Positions 50,345 through 61,730 of a DNA stretch of 64,000 nucleotides are shown piece after piece. Made by a program: the position numbers and the translations under genes. The notes under the pieces were generated by a model. The model was not told the DNA's origin and made no database searches. It saw nothing but the letters and a program-made list of their open reading frames with translations. The DNA comes from Phoronis australis (taxonomy: Eukaryota > Phoronida > Phoronidae): NCBI GenBank assembly GCA_002633005.1, contig NMRA01000126.1:481883-545882 (forward strand), in the 5' to 3' direction. Every line of letters starts with the position of its first letter. The stretch's first letter is position 1.

Positions 50345-50863
50345 ATAGGCAAATCTAGGGGTCAAGGGTTCAGTGCCCGGTATGATTAAAATATCCTTAA
50401 TAGGGACTCAACTAAGGTCCTGAATCTTTTGGATATTTGTGTCGTTCTGTACTCACAAATGCAACATTTTTCTATCATTTTATTTTTATTATGAGCTCCT
50501 CTTTAACTAATGACATTTTCTAATAATATAATTATAATCTTAACCCTTAATTCATTGAAAATGAATTGGGATGTAAAAATCACTCTCGCTTTGTATTAAA
50601 GTAAAAAATTCACGTAATAATGACACTAAAACAGTTTAAGATAAGAAAGAACATTCAATGTTTTCACAAGTCCACAAGCATGCATTAGATTTAGTAACCT
50701 TAGTTGAGTCTCTGTTTGGGACTGTTTCATGCAACCGGGCATTGGACCCCCCTTTTACCTTGATTTTATTGATATCAAATCTAGAATTTTCAAATTGTTG
50801 ACTTGGACCCGTTTCTAAAAAACCCTGGATTTGACCCCTTTTAAAAAATCCTGGATCTGCTCC
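50345..50863. mobile_element. Long-TIR non-autonomous element (about 0.5 kb)
   Basis: The left arm has GGCAAATCTAGGGGTCAAGG, then CAGTGCCCGGTATGAT and GGGACTCAACTAAGGTCC. The right arm has the reverse complements in order: CCTTAGTTGAGTCTC, CCGGGCATTGGACCCC, and CCTGGATCTGCTCCTG at the end. Its extremities resemble the CAGTGGCGGATC family just upstream. The interior is AT-rich and non-coding. No clear target duplication was identified. Confidence 0.6.
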
Positions 50864-52777
50864 TGGTGGCTGACCGTCCTTGAAATGTTTTCTGAAATTC
50901 AGTTTTTCTTTTTGTCTTACCCTGAATCCTCGGAGGTGGGTTGGCGGCTAGGTAAAGTATTTCAGTTCCCAATTGCAAGCCAGTATAAAGATTATGTAGT
51001 TAAATATGAAACAAAATACAGGAAGCGTTGATTGAAAACATTTGTTCCATTTTACTGCCTAACTTTGAAGCAAAGTTAGATAATTATTTACTTTTAAAAG
51101 TTTCAATGTACACTCTCTGAGGGGTGCAAAAAGCCTACATATTGTACGCAGGTGAAAATGGCAATAATTGCAAACGATCCCTTAAGTTGTTTCTTTTTAA
51201 AATAACATTTGCACAAACTGTGCTTGACTTATAATGAGTATGATCAGCATCCATGTTGTTAATTTACTTGTGATCGTGTTTGATACATTTTGATCTTGAT
51301 AGACAAGTGTCATTCAAAATTCAACACATTATCCAATTCCCACCAAGCAATCACTCTGTCACACTCTGCTGTGAGAAGCTAGCAGCAATGGTAAACCCAT
51401 TTACTTGGACAAGGTTTTAAGCAAGTGAAAATCCCATTGATTCTGTATGTTTTTCTGTCTTATCTCGTGTCAGTTTGGTAGATTATCCCAGCGTTATCTC
51501 TGCTTCAAGTGCTCTGTGTTACGTAGGGTTTTAGAGTGAAGAGACTTGAGCAGTTGACTGCCTCGAAAGATTCTTCAGGACTGATAAGGTGGTTATTTTA
51601 AATGAGAACAGCGCCATTATGATCTAGTCTAACTGTTTTCTGCATGAAACTAGGTTAATTGTGTTACAACCAATCACAAGGCAGTGAATTTGTCTCTCGG
51701 TGCACGCCATATCTTAATTACCGTAGATATGCACGTAGATATGCTAGTGAACTAGAATGAACAATTGGTTGCCATAGTAACAAAGTTTAACTATTTGAAG
51801 GTGCATTTTCATAAAGTGTAAAATTTGCATTGTCCAAATGATCATTGTAGTATCCAGAAGATCTATTTTTCTTCGTTACATCATTGATATCTCAAATAAT
51901 ACATACCGTAGGTGCCAAAATAGAAATACGGTTGTCCATGATGGTTTCTCAGCGAGATGATATCTATGTGTTTCTATGAATAGATTAAAACAATTGCTTG
52001 TTCTATTAGATTTGTTATTTAATATTAAGTTATTATTTGTTTGGTTTGCCAATTGAAATTACATCAAGAACTCCTTTACATTGTTCTGATTTTTTTTTGT
52101 CATTAATTGTGCCATTATAAAACTCTCAGCTGATTATTAGTTAAATGTCTCTGGGCCTTTAATCAGAAATTATTGATTGTGATAGTACCCTTCTGTCTGT
52201 TTGTACTTGCCTGTTGCCATGATTTGCTATGTACAATTTTAATTCCGCTAATGAAAATTCCCGAAATGTGATTCAGAGTACGGAATACCTTGTTGGTCCC
52301 AAACACTTTTAATTCTAAGATAAGATAGCGTTTTTCTAGTTTGCCTTTCTCAAATCTGTTTTACTTACACAGGGTAAGGTATTGTATGACAGATGTCTAC
52401 TTTGCCTAAATCGGATTAAGATGATATTATCAAGATCAAAACAGATATTTATTTCTATGATTCCGTAATCGCCAAGACTGTGGATGTTTTCTATTCCTAC
52501 GTATGTCTAAATCTCATTTATTATATGGTTTGGACAGATTACAGTGCTCGGCGCTTAGATTAACGCCAACTTACCGAAATGTGACTTAGCAAAAATCCCT
52601 GGTCGGCGCCAAATGAAAACTGAGGCTGCCAAAACTGAGTTCGGAAGCCGCCATCAGTCAGTTTGTTGATTTTCAGGCCCTATGACTGTCATACTTGAAC
52701 GGATTCTCCATTATGCTTGAAAACGAGGTGTCATGACCAAACTACAGTGGTGCATGTATACACTACCTACAGACCCT
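50864..52777. other. Intergenic, no feature seen
   Basis: AT-rich sequence without a recognisable gene or repeat. Confidence 0.45.
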
Positions 52778-53165
52778 TTCATCAGGCCCTCAGCACAGCC
52801 TTGTTGTAAACTGAGAAGTTAGGTCAACTGTTCATACCAGCTTTGGTAATTAATGACATCAAGTAAATGGTAGGCGGGACCTGTCACCATGGAAGTTATC
52901 ACAAGGTGGTGCTGATGTATACAGGTTGGCATTAGAGGTAGATTGAGAAATGGCCAGTTTTTCGTCTCGTGCATGCTTAGATTTACATGTAATAATAAAA
53001 CTTACTTCTAATTTGACTGGTGATTATTTGAGCAAAATATTAGCAAATATTAGATACGACACTGCCCTTTAATTGTTGACGATAGCATTGGCTCCTGGCG
53101 ATAACGTCCATGAGACTGACATTAACCGTTCATATCACACCCGCACCATCAACGCTCTGCTATTA
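52778..53165 (+). mobile_element. MITE family with TTAACTTCGATG motifs, copy 2
   Basis: Begins near CAGACCCTTTCATCAGGCCC and contains CTGTTCATACCAGCTTTGG, GACACTGCCCTTTAATTGTT and CTGGCGATAACGTCCATGAG, in the same order as copy 1. The right end is truncated or decayed. Confidence 0.65.
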
Positions 53166-54410
53166 AAGATGCTATGCCTCATTAAGTTGTGAATATGCAA
53201 ATGAAGTACTACTTTACTAATAGCCCAGGGAAGAACTCTGCACTCACATGAAGTGGGGAGATACGTTAGGATTCACGGTCGAACAAAGTCTGGGCCAAAC
53301 CTTTCACGTTGTGATTAAGTAATCCAACCAATTTTGATAATTTCGCTTGTCTGGTCTCTTGAGCGTACTAACTTTGGTGCCGTACCAAATTTAGAGGAGT
53401 CTAAATCACCTTTCCCATTGGGTCTAAAATGCTTGTGGTCCAGAAAGAATTTTAGTTCACAGTACTAAATCCTTTAATGCAAAAGGCCCTTTAGAATTAT
53501 TTTATTTCTGTCCCAATGAATGGATGGGTGATTAGTCTGAGCCAGGAGCTATTTTGTTCACGGGAGGGGGGATTACCTGACCATCACGGGGTAACCTCAC
53601 TTTTCAGATTTCATTCTCCCAAGAACATCCATGGTTATGACATTTCCTTTATTGCAATGCGAACAGGTTTGCATAACTTTGACTTAATGTTTCACAAGTT
53701 TCCTATCATACTAATGTTCGTGATCACCTTTTGCACAGGTTTACCCTTGGAGTCCCAAGAGATGGAGGGACATGTTACCACATCAAAAGCCTTAAGCTCC
53801 AATTGCTCCTGTGCTCAAGGCTGATCTATTGTCTATCTATTGGCCAGGCTTGAATATGTGCGATCTTATCAGATCATAAACAGTCTGTGGTAACAAACTC
53901 AGACTTAATTAACAAAAGCCTAAAATTTTGGGAAAATAACCTTCAAAATGTTTTTCGGTCAGAATAATTAAGGCAGTTCGTTCTTCATTTTTCATCGGCT
54001 ATCTTTTCACTCAAATCACAATTTCAATTAAATTACTTCTCAAAGACTGAATTTCTGACTGCAGATTACGTCTCCATGTCCTCAGTTAAGGGATTTAGTC
54101 CACATACAGTTTAAAAGTTCAATAGCCAGTGCCAACGTATCTGGATTTTCAGAGAGATTTGGGGTAACAGGCTGTTGTTGAAGAAAATCTCATGATTTAG
54201 TTGTGTTTAATTATCTTAGCTGTGAATAATGATTTGCACATTCTCTATCGTTTTCTCAATTGTTTTGATTTTATGAACATTTTGTGAAATTGAGATGATA
54301 AAGAAAGTTGGTCTAAAAACAAGTCTTCTCATTTTCCTGTTTATTCTACAGTGCTCTCATCTAAACTTGAGAGTTACCATATTCTACTAAGCTTCATGAA
54401 TCTACTATTA
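53166..54410. other. Intergenic, no gene seen
   Basis: A 102-codon open frame at 53516-53824 (+) has no recognisable domain and no splice or start evidence; I do not call it. Confidence 0.45.
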
Positions 54411-54906
54411 GGTCCCTTTCATAGTAATGTTGATGCATCCATGTTGCAGTCAGTATGAATGGTTAATTTAGTCCTGAATCGAAGTCAACAGGACTAGTTA
54501 ACTTGCAGTAAACAGGTGAATTCACAGCAGAGCGTCGACGCTGCAGTGCAGTTTGAACGGTCAATGTCAGTCTCATCAAAGTTATCGTCAGGTACCACTG
54601 TTATGGTCAACAATTAAAGGGCAGTTTCGTCACTAATTGTTAGATTTTGCTTGAATAATCGCCAATCAAATTACAAACAAGTTTTATGTCAATTAGCGCA
54701 TGTTCTCAAATCACGTTAAAAAATCTTAGCGTGCACGGGGTGCATCATCGCTACCTTGCAAATACTTCAATGATGACAGCGTCACCTACCGTTTACTTCG
54801 ATGCCGTTAACTACCAAAGCTGGTATAAAGGATTCAATTAACTTTGCAATTTACGTCAACGCTCCGCTCATACCAAAGTTAAAAAAAGTAAGTATGAAAG
54901 GGCCTT
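54411..54906 (-). mobile_element. MITE family copy 3, with intact terminal inverted repeats
   Basis: The ends AGGTCCCTTTCATA and TATGAAAGGGCCT are inverted repeats. The interior is the reverse complement of copies 1 and 2 (AACAATTAAAGGGCAGT, GTCACCTACCGTTTAC, CAAAGCTGGTATAAA). This is the best-preserved copy and defines the family's ends. Flanks are TTA-rich, but the exact target duplication is ambiguous. Confidence 0.75.
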
Positions 54907-55990
54907 TAAATTTACTGTGAAAGTAATGTTACAGTATCCTCATATCAGCATACAAAAGAATTACTGATGCATATTATTAGCGATGCAAATTATGACACTG
55001 AACCTTTGTTGACAACAACACCTTGAAGTTAAGGTTTCCCCTTGCACATTTTCAATTTTCAAAAGCTTTTATCATTGTTTTGAAGGCCTAAAGTTTCTCA
55101 AAGCATTGTTCAGTGGCAGCCATGTCATGGAACTTGAGAGAGATAAAGCCTTTATTTTGTGTTATTTACCTTAAATGAAAAATGATCGAAAAATTCATTC
55201 TTCCACAGTATTGTGTTATAAACTGGTAGGATTTCATGTAGTATTTCCCTGTTATTATGTGAAATGTGATTTTGAGATTTTTTAAAAGCTGTTTCAGTAT
55301 AGCGACTAAATAGTGCTAGGGTGGCACAGTGTATGGTGGACAGTGAACAATTTGGGTAGAAATCTTGTATGTATGCGTTGAGATTTCAAGTTCTGTAAAT
55401 TCTTGGCATTTGACATATCATCAAATTACCACTGTTTTGCTTTAGGATATGTAAATTATTCAAGCAAAAATTTGTCACATAGTTGAATGTCCAAAAATGA
55501 AGGAAATTGTGTTTTGCTTTTTTGTCAATGCTCACAAAGATTTTAAAAGTGGGTCAAGCAGAAATCGTTTTTAAGCTCTGGCTAGAGTTGTGTATCAAAT
55601 TTTACCACTTGAAATTTTCTATGGTGGTTAGGCAAGGCCATTGTGTTGCTTAACTGGTTTTCTTGAACAACAAGATGCCAAGTATTTTGCTTGTCTTTTT
55701 CGTCTGGACTTTGATGACTAAGTAACCTTAAAGCAACGATAAACCTGAATTGGTTAAAGAAACTAAGTCTTTATTTAGACTACTTATGGCTTTCAAATTG
55801 TCCTCAACTTTATCCTTACTCAACTGGTCATTCTGAGCTAGCACTTTCATCATTGCTCGAGACCGTGCTCGGCGAATAAAATGACAAGACATGCCAAGTC
55901 TGCGTGTAGAGTATTGTCTCAAGAGATAATAAACTTTATACCACAGTATCAGCCTCGAATGGTCAATACAACCATGTAATAACCCATTTA
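54907..55990. other. Intergenic; right part may be the body of a SINE
   Basis: No gene seen. The stretch about 55840-55990 continues, on the - strand, from the tRNA-like head at 56014-56095 and may be the body of the same SINE. Confidence 0.4.
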
Positions 55991-56013
55991 GTTGTCTCAC
56001 AAGTGAGATAACA

Positions 56014-56095
56014 TTTGGGCGGGAATCGAGGCCTGAATTCGGTCTGCAAGAGTTTCGAGTCATCGACTTCATCACTGCACCACTCAGCGGCTGAT
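56014..56095 (-). mobile_element. tRNA-Ser-like SINE head
   Basis: The - strand reads CCGCTGAGTGGTGCAGTGAT (A box region), GTCGATGACTCGAAACTC (close to the anticodon arm of tRNA-Ser) and, about 50 nt after the A box, GGCCTCGATTCCCGC (B box). The ends do not form an acceptor stem and there are insertions, so a mobile element or pseudogene is more likely than a tRNA. Confidence 0.55.
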
Positions 56096-56600
56096 GTCAT
56101 CAAACATGAAATGAGCACGCGCAAGAATTGCATGTTCTACAAGGGGCATTGTACCAACATTTATATGCTATGAAAAATAAGACGCATAACTTTCTTAAAA
56201 ACCATATTTCAATTCAGTGAAATTTATCTCTCATTTTCTCTCACTTGTAAATCACCGATCTCCAATTTGAATGCAGGTATCGTGTCGTCAGGATCCTTTG
56301 ACTTGAGCATTATACTCAGTTACTATTGGTAACCAACTTTAGCAGACGATATTTTCTCGGTCGAAGCTTAGCGTGATAAAATGTGTAGTAAGTTATAATA
56401 GTTGCTAAACCTTAATTTATAGATTCACTTTCTTTCCATTTTGTTTAAATTTTCAATTGGTTTTGAGTAAAAGCATTATTTGACAAAAGTAGCTCGGCTT
56501 TTCTAAAAGGTCACAACCTCCGACCCCGGGCCGAGTCAAGAAAGGTAGATCGAGTCATTGCAATGTTTCTCGTTCAGTATGTGGTATAAATAGATTATTA

Positions 56601-56745
56601 CATGTTCTCAATCGTCATTCCCCTTATCTAGAGCCCGAGTGGATTTTGGAGAATTATCGCTCTCAGGGCTGACGTCCCTCGGGCGATAATTCTCCAAAAT
56701 CCACTCGGGCTCTAGAGTACGGGGAATAACTACTGAGAACTTATG
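56601..56745. mobile_element. Long hairpin with a 33-bp perfect inverted repeat (foldback element)
   Basis: Arms 56628-56660 and 56683-56715 are perfect reverse complements (starting CTAGAGCCCGAGTGGATTTT) with a 22-nt centre. Imperfect pairing extends outward (CATTCCCC against GGGGAAT, GTTCTCA against TGAGAAC) to about 56601 and 56745, and inward (AGGG/CCCT). No coding capacity or tail is seen. A very young foldback MITE is the simplest reading. Confidence 0.85.
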
Positions 56746-57160
56746 ATACTCTATATGTCAGTTCTTTCCAAGCCAAGGAGGCATATCAATTTTTAGTGAG
56801 GATAAATTTGAGACAATTTTCATAATGGTAAGTGGTTCAGATCAAAAGTTGTTTTTTGTGACTGAAGGTGAGTTTATAGCTTTTTAACTAATGTTGTGAT
56901 AAAATGTGTTACTACACTTTTGTCACCCATGGTGTCCTTGATATGCCACCATAATTCTACTTCATTTTAAATTTTGAAAGCCATCAACACTTTAGCACAT
57001 AGTAAAGAAGTACTCCTTAAAGTTCAATGGGCCAGTTTTAAACTATGGTAAAATCCCGGCAGTTTTAACACACAATATCTCCAACAAGTGAAATTATATT
57101 TTATTGTCTTTTCTATGAAACATATACAGCTCCAAATTAATGTTTTCCCCATGTTCAAAT
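56746..57160. other. Intergenic, no feature seen
   Basis: AT-rich sequence between the hairpin and the 29-bp minisatellite. Confidence 0.45.
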
Positions 57161-57161
57161 T

Positions 57162-57342
57162 TTGTACCAGTGCTATCATCACACAAAGATTTGGACCAGT
57201 GCTGTCATCAGACAAAGCTTTGTACCAGACAGTACTGTCATCAGACAAAGTTTTGTACCAGTGCTGTCATCAGACAAAGTTTTGTACCAGTGCTGTCATC
57301 AGAGAAAGATTTGTACCAGTGCTGTCATCAGACAAAGCTTCG
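57162..57342. repeat. 29-bp minisatellite, about six units
   Basis: The unit is about TTTGTACCAGTGCTGTCATC followed by AGACAAAGY; the third unit has a short insertion (CAGACAGTACTG). The repeat keeps several frames open on the + strand, but no start or conservation supports translation. Confidence 0.9.
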
Positions 57343-60228
57343 AAAAGTCCTTCATAACCATGTGAGAAGCATTTGAAAAATGAAAAAGGGCATTTTGGTA
57401 TTTATGTCCAAAATTGGGATGGGTTTACCATATATTTTGGAAAGAATAAATGAACGCTTTACTTTTCAACTTTTGTTATGACCATTGCTGTGTGACTGAA
57501 CTGTTGTCATTGTATTGGGAAAGTGTTAAAGCATGTAAGAATTAATTTTGACTACTTAGGATGGCCTATGTGCCACTGATTCCTTAAAAATATTAGTTCA
57601 AGAAAACAATTATGTTGTCCAGATACTTGTTGAGAACCACTGAACTATTTGAAATGTTTCATTTGGGTACAAGTAAATGTAGTTTGTGGAGATCTATGCA
57701 GGTGTTTAATGAATTTGCATATTGTGGTTTTACTCAACTCAAGGCTAGTTCAGGCATGGGCACTTGATGGAATTACATCAACAGCAAACATTTTGACACA
57801 GTTTAACTTTTCATAGAACTGTTACTAGACATTCCAATATATGATAAACACACTTACTTTAAACAAGGATTTTTGTAGTCTTAAGAAATGCACCTTACTT
57901 TGCCTTTATGTTCTGTGGGGTCTTGTCTTCACCTGATGGTGCTATGAATGCCTGCATGCAGCCCTCTCACCAGCTAATGTTACACTTGTGTGGTTTGTAT
58001 TGTTCAACGCTCACGATTTGATATTTGTCACGTCCACCTTTTTTTTCACTTTCTTAAATCTCGTGAATGCCTGACTAGATTTCAGTGTAGCTTAATTTCC
58101 CCCAAATCTCGATTCAGGGATATCACTATGCAGGGATTGCAAATACTCAAAATTATTTGTACGAAGGTGATGATAAATTGGTAACTTTATGTTTCACACT
58201 TACTTGATGTTGATATGATGTTTAAAATATTTCCTTTTCTTTTATATACCGTTGATAAAAATCTAATCAAAATATTAAGTTGTACTACATTTTGTCTGAC
58301 GTTGGATTTTCAGTGTAAACTTATTGGATAGTACCTCCAACACCTTCAGCTAATTTGAATACTGAGAAATTTGTTTTGTAAAATTTTAATTTGGCAGTCA
58401 TCTATTAAATCATCATTTCTGTAATAACTACCCAACATTATGTTTATCATTTTTTTATTTTCTTCGTTTTAAAATGAATAACCATTTTTCAAAATTACCA
58501 TGAAATTCATTCTTTAGACGAAAATTTTTGCTAGAATTGTCATTTTTCTATTTTCAGAGACTCTTTACGTTGCTGCCAATGATGAAATTTCCAAATGTTG
58601 GATGAAACAATTTTGCTCGAAGCAAAATAAAATTTCCTGAAACATTTTGTTGTGAAACAGGGATATTCCTGACCAGGTTTGAACCTGTGCCCTTTGGGCG
58701 CACCTGATCTTAAAAAGTGTGCCTTTTTTCAAAAAGTTGTGGCCAACAGACTTCGTGTAATTAAAGTGGGAACATGTGAAACAGAAATCCCAAGGGCAAT
58801 CAAAACGAGAACAGAGTCATGTTTTACTCGACTCGCTGTAAGTTGACAAAATCTTGCATTTTTGGAATAGTGCCAGTGTCCCAAAGGGAAGACTTGTTGC
58901 TGTACTTGTTTGTGTTTAGTGACCATTAACTTGGGTAATATTGGCTTATCTGATTTTAGGTGGTATTGAGCATACCTAAAACTGGGTGTCAAATTCCTTG
59001 GTCTGTATGATCAGACAGATTGGTCGCCTCCAGTGTAAAAAAGCAAGTTGTATTGTGACTAGTCTCGAAGTATGTCGTCAACTTCATTTGGTTTTATGAT
59101 TGCACAACAGAATTACAACACTAGTCCATAGAATATATACACAAAAGAGAAAGTGGTTGTGGGTTTTTTTGCTTGAAGTTACAAAGGTATTTACAAAGGT
59201 TATAGTGATAGATCCTGAGTTGCTTATAATCAACTGTTTTCATTTGATCACTGTATTTATGAAAAAAGTACAAAAGGATGGAAGCTGCCTACAAAAGAGA
59301 GTTATTTTTTCATTGTGTTAAATCTTTAAGGAGAACATTCATGTCAAGAAATTGCAGCTTGGTACCCTAGACCCAGCTGATTCCTTGTGAATTGTTTTGA
59401 TCAGTTTACTTTGCATACTTATACCAACCTTTCCAATTGAAAGGGGGCCATGGGTGGCTCTCGAATTGCGATTTGACCTCGACAAATGAATTCTTTTACT
59501 TTGACGCTCTTTTGGAAGGCCATAAGAACCAGAGGGATCACCGTGGGCACGTGCTCCCCTCCCCAATATCTTTAACTTTCGTAACCAGGCCTCTAGTGTT
59601 GATTATGCTCTAGATTTGAAATTCAAACAATTATGGCCCAGCCAGCTTTAATGCACCCTGGATCATTTTAACTTCCCTATAGGCTGTTTTTGACTTGTAA
59701 TAGATGCACATGCTAACATTGGCAACTAAGCTCACAAGTATGCTTTTGTGCATTAAGCGATTTAACATAAATTTCCCCTTTTGTATTTCTTGGGTAGTAA
59801 GATCATGTGCTGAAAACACAGTGTTTGCTACAGGCGGGAGGCAAAACCTTTCCTTATGAATCCATTTCCATAATTTTTACCACTTTTACTTTTTCTTTTT
59901 AGTAACTAAATAGAAACATTTTTTTTCGAAGTTACAGACTTGGGCCATATTTTTTAGCAAAATGGTTATTTTCATTGTTCGAAATTAAGGATTTTTTACA
60001 TTAAGCTGACATTTGACCTTCTGATATTTACATCAGCAAATGAAAGTGACTAAGGTTAACCCAAGACCCCATGTAGTGTTAATAAAACTTTATGGAGAGT
60101 TTTGAAAGTAAGATGAGTAATTCAATACCATGCAGGAGGGTTCTGCTTTGACAAAGCAAATTCCTTGAAGGAGGGTAAAGTCTGAAACCCAATTGATAGT
60201 GACATTGAAAGCTTAGGGTTGTTTTGCG
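57343..60228. other. Intergenic, few features
   Basis: A small perfect hairpin ATTTTGCT/AGCAAAAT lies near 58612-58630, and a B-box-like GGTTCAAACCTGG sits near 58670-58682 on the - strand. No gene is supported; the open frames at 58729-58992 and 59100-59321 are unremarkable. Confidence 0.45.
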
Positions 60229-60909
60229 GTGGTTTTGCCATTATCTGGGGACATGCTGGTAAAACTTTGTTTGAACTTTTAATAGCGTAATTGTGAACAT
60301 ATCATTGTTCTGGCCTTTTTGAAATCTGTACAACTAGTGTTTAGTTGTTGATCTGTGTTATAATTGAAGATCAGTTTATGAAAAAAATGAAGAGCTTTAG
60401 TGTTTAGTTGTTGATCTGTGTACTGAATATCAGTTTATGAAAAAAATGAAGAGCTTTGCAAAATGTGATAATTGTTCCCTCAGCTGCTAAACCTAGATCC
60501 ACAACACTGTTAAACCTAGATCCATAACGCTGCTAAACCTAGATCCACACCGCTGCTAAACCTAGATCCGCAACGCTGCTAAACTTAGATCCACACGGCT
60601 ACTAAACCTAGATCCACACCACTGCTAAACCTAGATCCACACCTCTGCTAAACCTAGATCCACACCTCTGCTAAACCTTTATCCGCACTGCTGCTAAACC
60701 TGGATCCACTCCGCTGCTTAATCTAGATCCACACGGCTACTAAACCTAGATCCTCGTAGTTGCTAAACTTAGATCCACACCTCAGCTAAACCTAGATCCA
60801 CACAACTGCTCAACCTAGATCCACACTACTACAGTAAACTGAACTTAAACAATCATTCCAGGAGTAAGTTCTTCTAGCCAAAAGGTAACTCATAGTGTGG
60901 ACGGCACTT
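60229..60909 (+). repeat. Large duplication, copy 1 (681 bp)
   Basis: Begins GTGGTTTTGCCATTATCTGG and ends GTGTGGACGGCACTT. It comprises a unique-like flank, two copies of a roughly 65-bp segment ending GAAAAAAATGAAGAGCTTT, a 15-unit 23-bp minisatellite and an 80-bp tail. It is nearly identical to 60911-61730 outside the minisatellite. Confidence 0.9.
60484..60828 (+). repeat. 23-bp minisatellite, array 1 (15 units)
   Basis: The unit is CTGCTAAACCTAGATCCACA plus three variable bases. Fifteen units were counted; variants include CTGTT, CTACT, CTTTATCCGCACTG and CTGCTTAATC forms, which allow unit-by-unit alignment with array 2. Confidence 0.95.
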
Positions 60910-60910
60910 N

Positions 60911-61730
60911 GTGGTTTTGCCATTATCTGGGGACATGCTGGTAAAACTGTGTTTGAACTTTTAATAGCGTAATTGTGAACATATCATTGTTCTGGCCTTT
61001 TTGAAATCTGTACAATTAGTGTTTAGTTGTTTATCTGTGTATTGAAGATCAGTTTATGAAAAAAATGAAGAGCTTTAAATTAGTGTTTAGTTGTTGATCT
61101 GTGTACTGAAGATCAGTTTATGAAAAAAATGAAGAGCTTTGCAAAATGTGATAATTGTTCCCTCAGCTGCTAAACCTAGATCCACAACACTGTTAAACCT
61201 AGATCCACAACGCTGCTAAACCTAGATCCACAACGCTGCTAAACCTAGATCCGCAACGCTGCTAAACCTAGATCCACAACACTGTTAAACCTAGATCCAC
61301 AACGCTGCTAAACCTAGATCCACAACGCTGCTAAACCTAGATCCGCAACGCTGCTAAACCTAGATCCACAACACTGTTAAACCTAGATCCACAACGCTGC
61401 TAAACCTAGATCCACACCGCTGCTAAACCGAGATCCGCAACGCTGCTAAACCTAGATCCACACGGCTACTAAACCTAGATCCACACCACTGCTAAACCTA
61501 GATCCACATCTCTGCTAAACCTTTATCCGCACTGCTGCTAAACCTAGATCCACTCCGCTGCTTAATCTAGATCCACACGGCTACTAAACCTAGATCCACG
61601 TAGCTGCTAAACCTAGATGCACACCACTGCTAAACCTAGATCCACACTACTACAGTAAACTGAACTTAAACAATCATTCCAGGAGTAAGTTGTTCTAGCC
61701 AAAGGGTAACTCATAGTGTGGACGGCACTT
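60911..61730 (+). repeat. Large duplication, copy 2 (820 bp)
   Basis: Starts straight after the single N at 60910 with the same GTGGTTTTGCCATTATCTGG and ends with the same GTGTGGACGGCACTT as copy 1. The length difference comes mainly from extra minisatellite units. Confidence 0.9.
61167..61649 (+). repeat. 23-bp minisatellite, array 2 (21 units, higher-order repeat)
   Basis: Twenty-one units. Units 1-4, 5-8 and 9-12 are three near-identical 92-bp higher-order blocks (order: ACA-ending unit, CTGTT unit, ACG unit, CCGCAACG unit). Units 9-12 align best with units 1-4 of array 1, and units 13-21 with units 5-15 of array 1 less two units. Confidence 0.95.

Noticed and set aside
57088-57376. Repeat proteins with SSDKALYQ-like units
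   Set aside because: Translation of the 29-bp minisatellite in three frames; no evidence of expression or a preferred frame.
60484-61649. CRISPR-like array
   Set aside because: Head-to-tail 23-bp units with no spacers, in an animal genome: a minisatellite.
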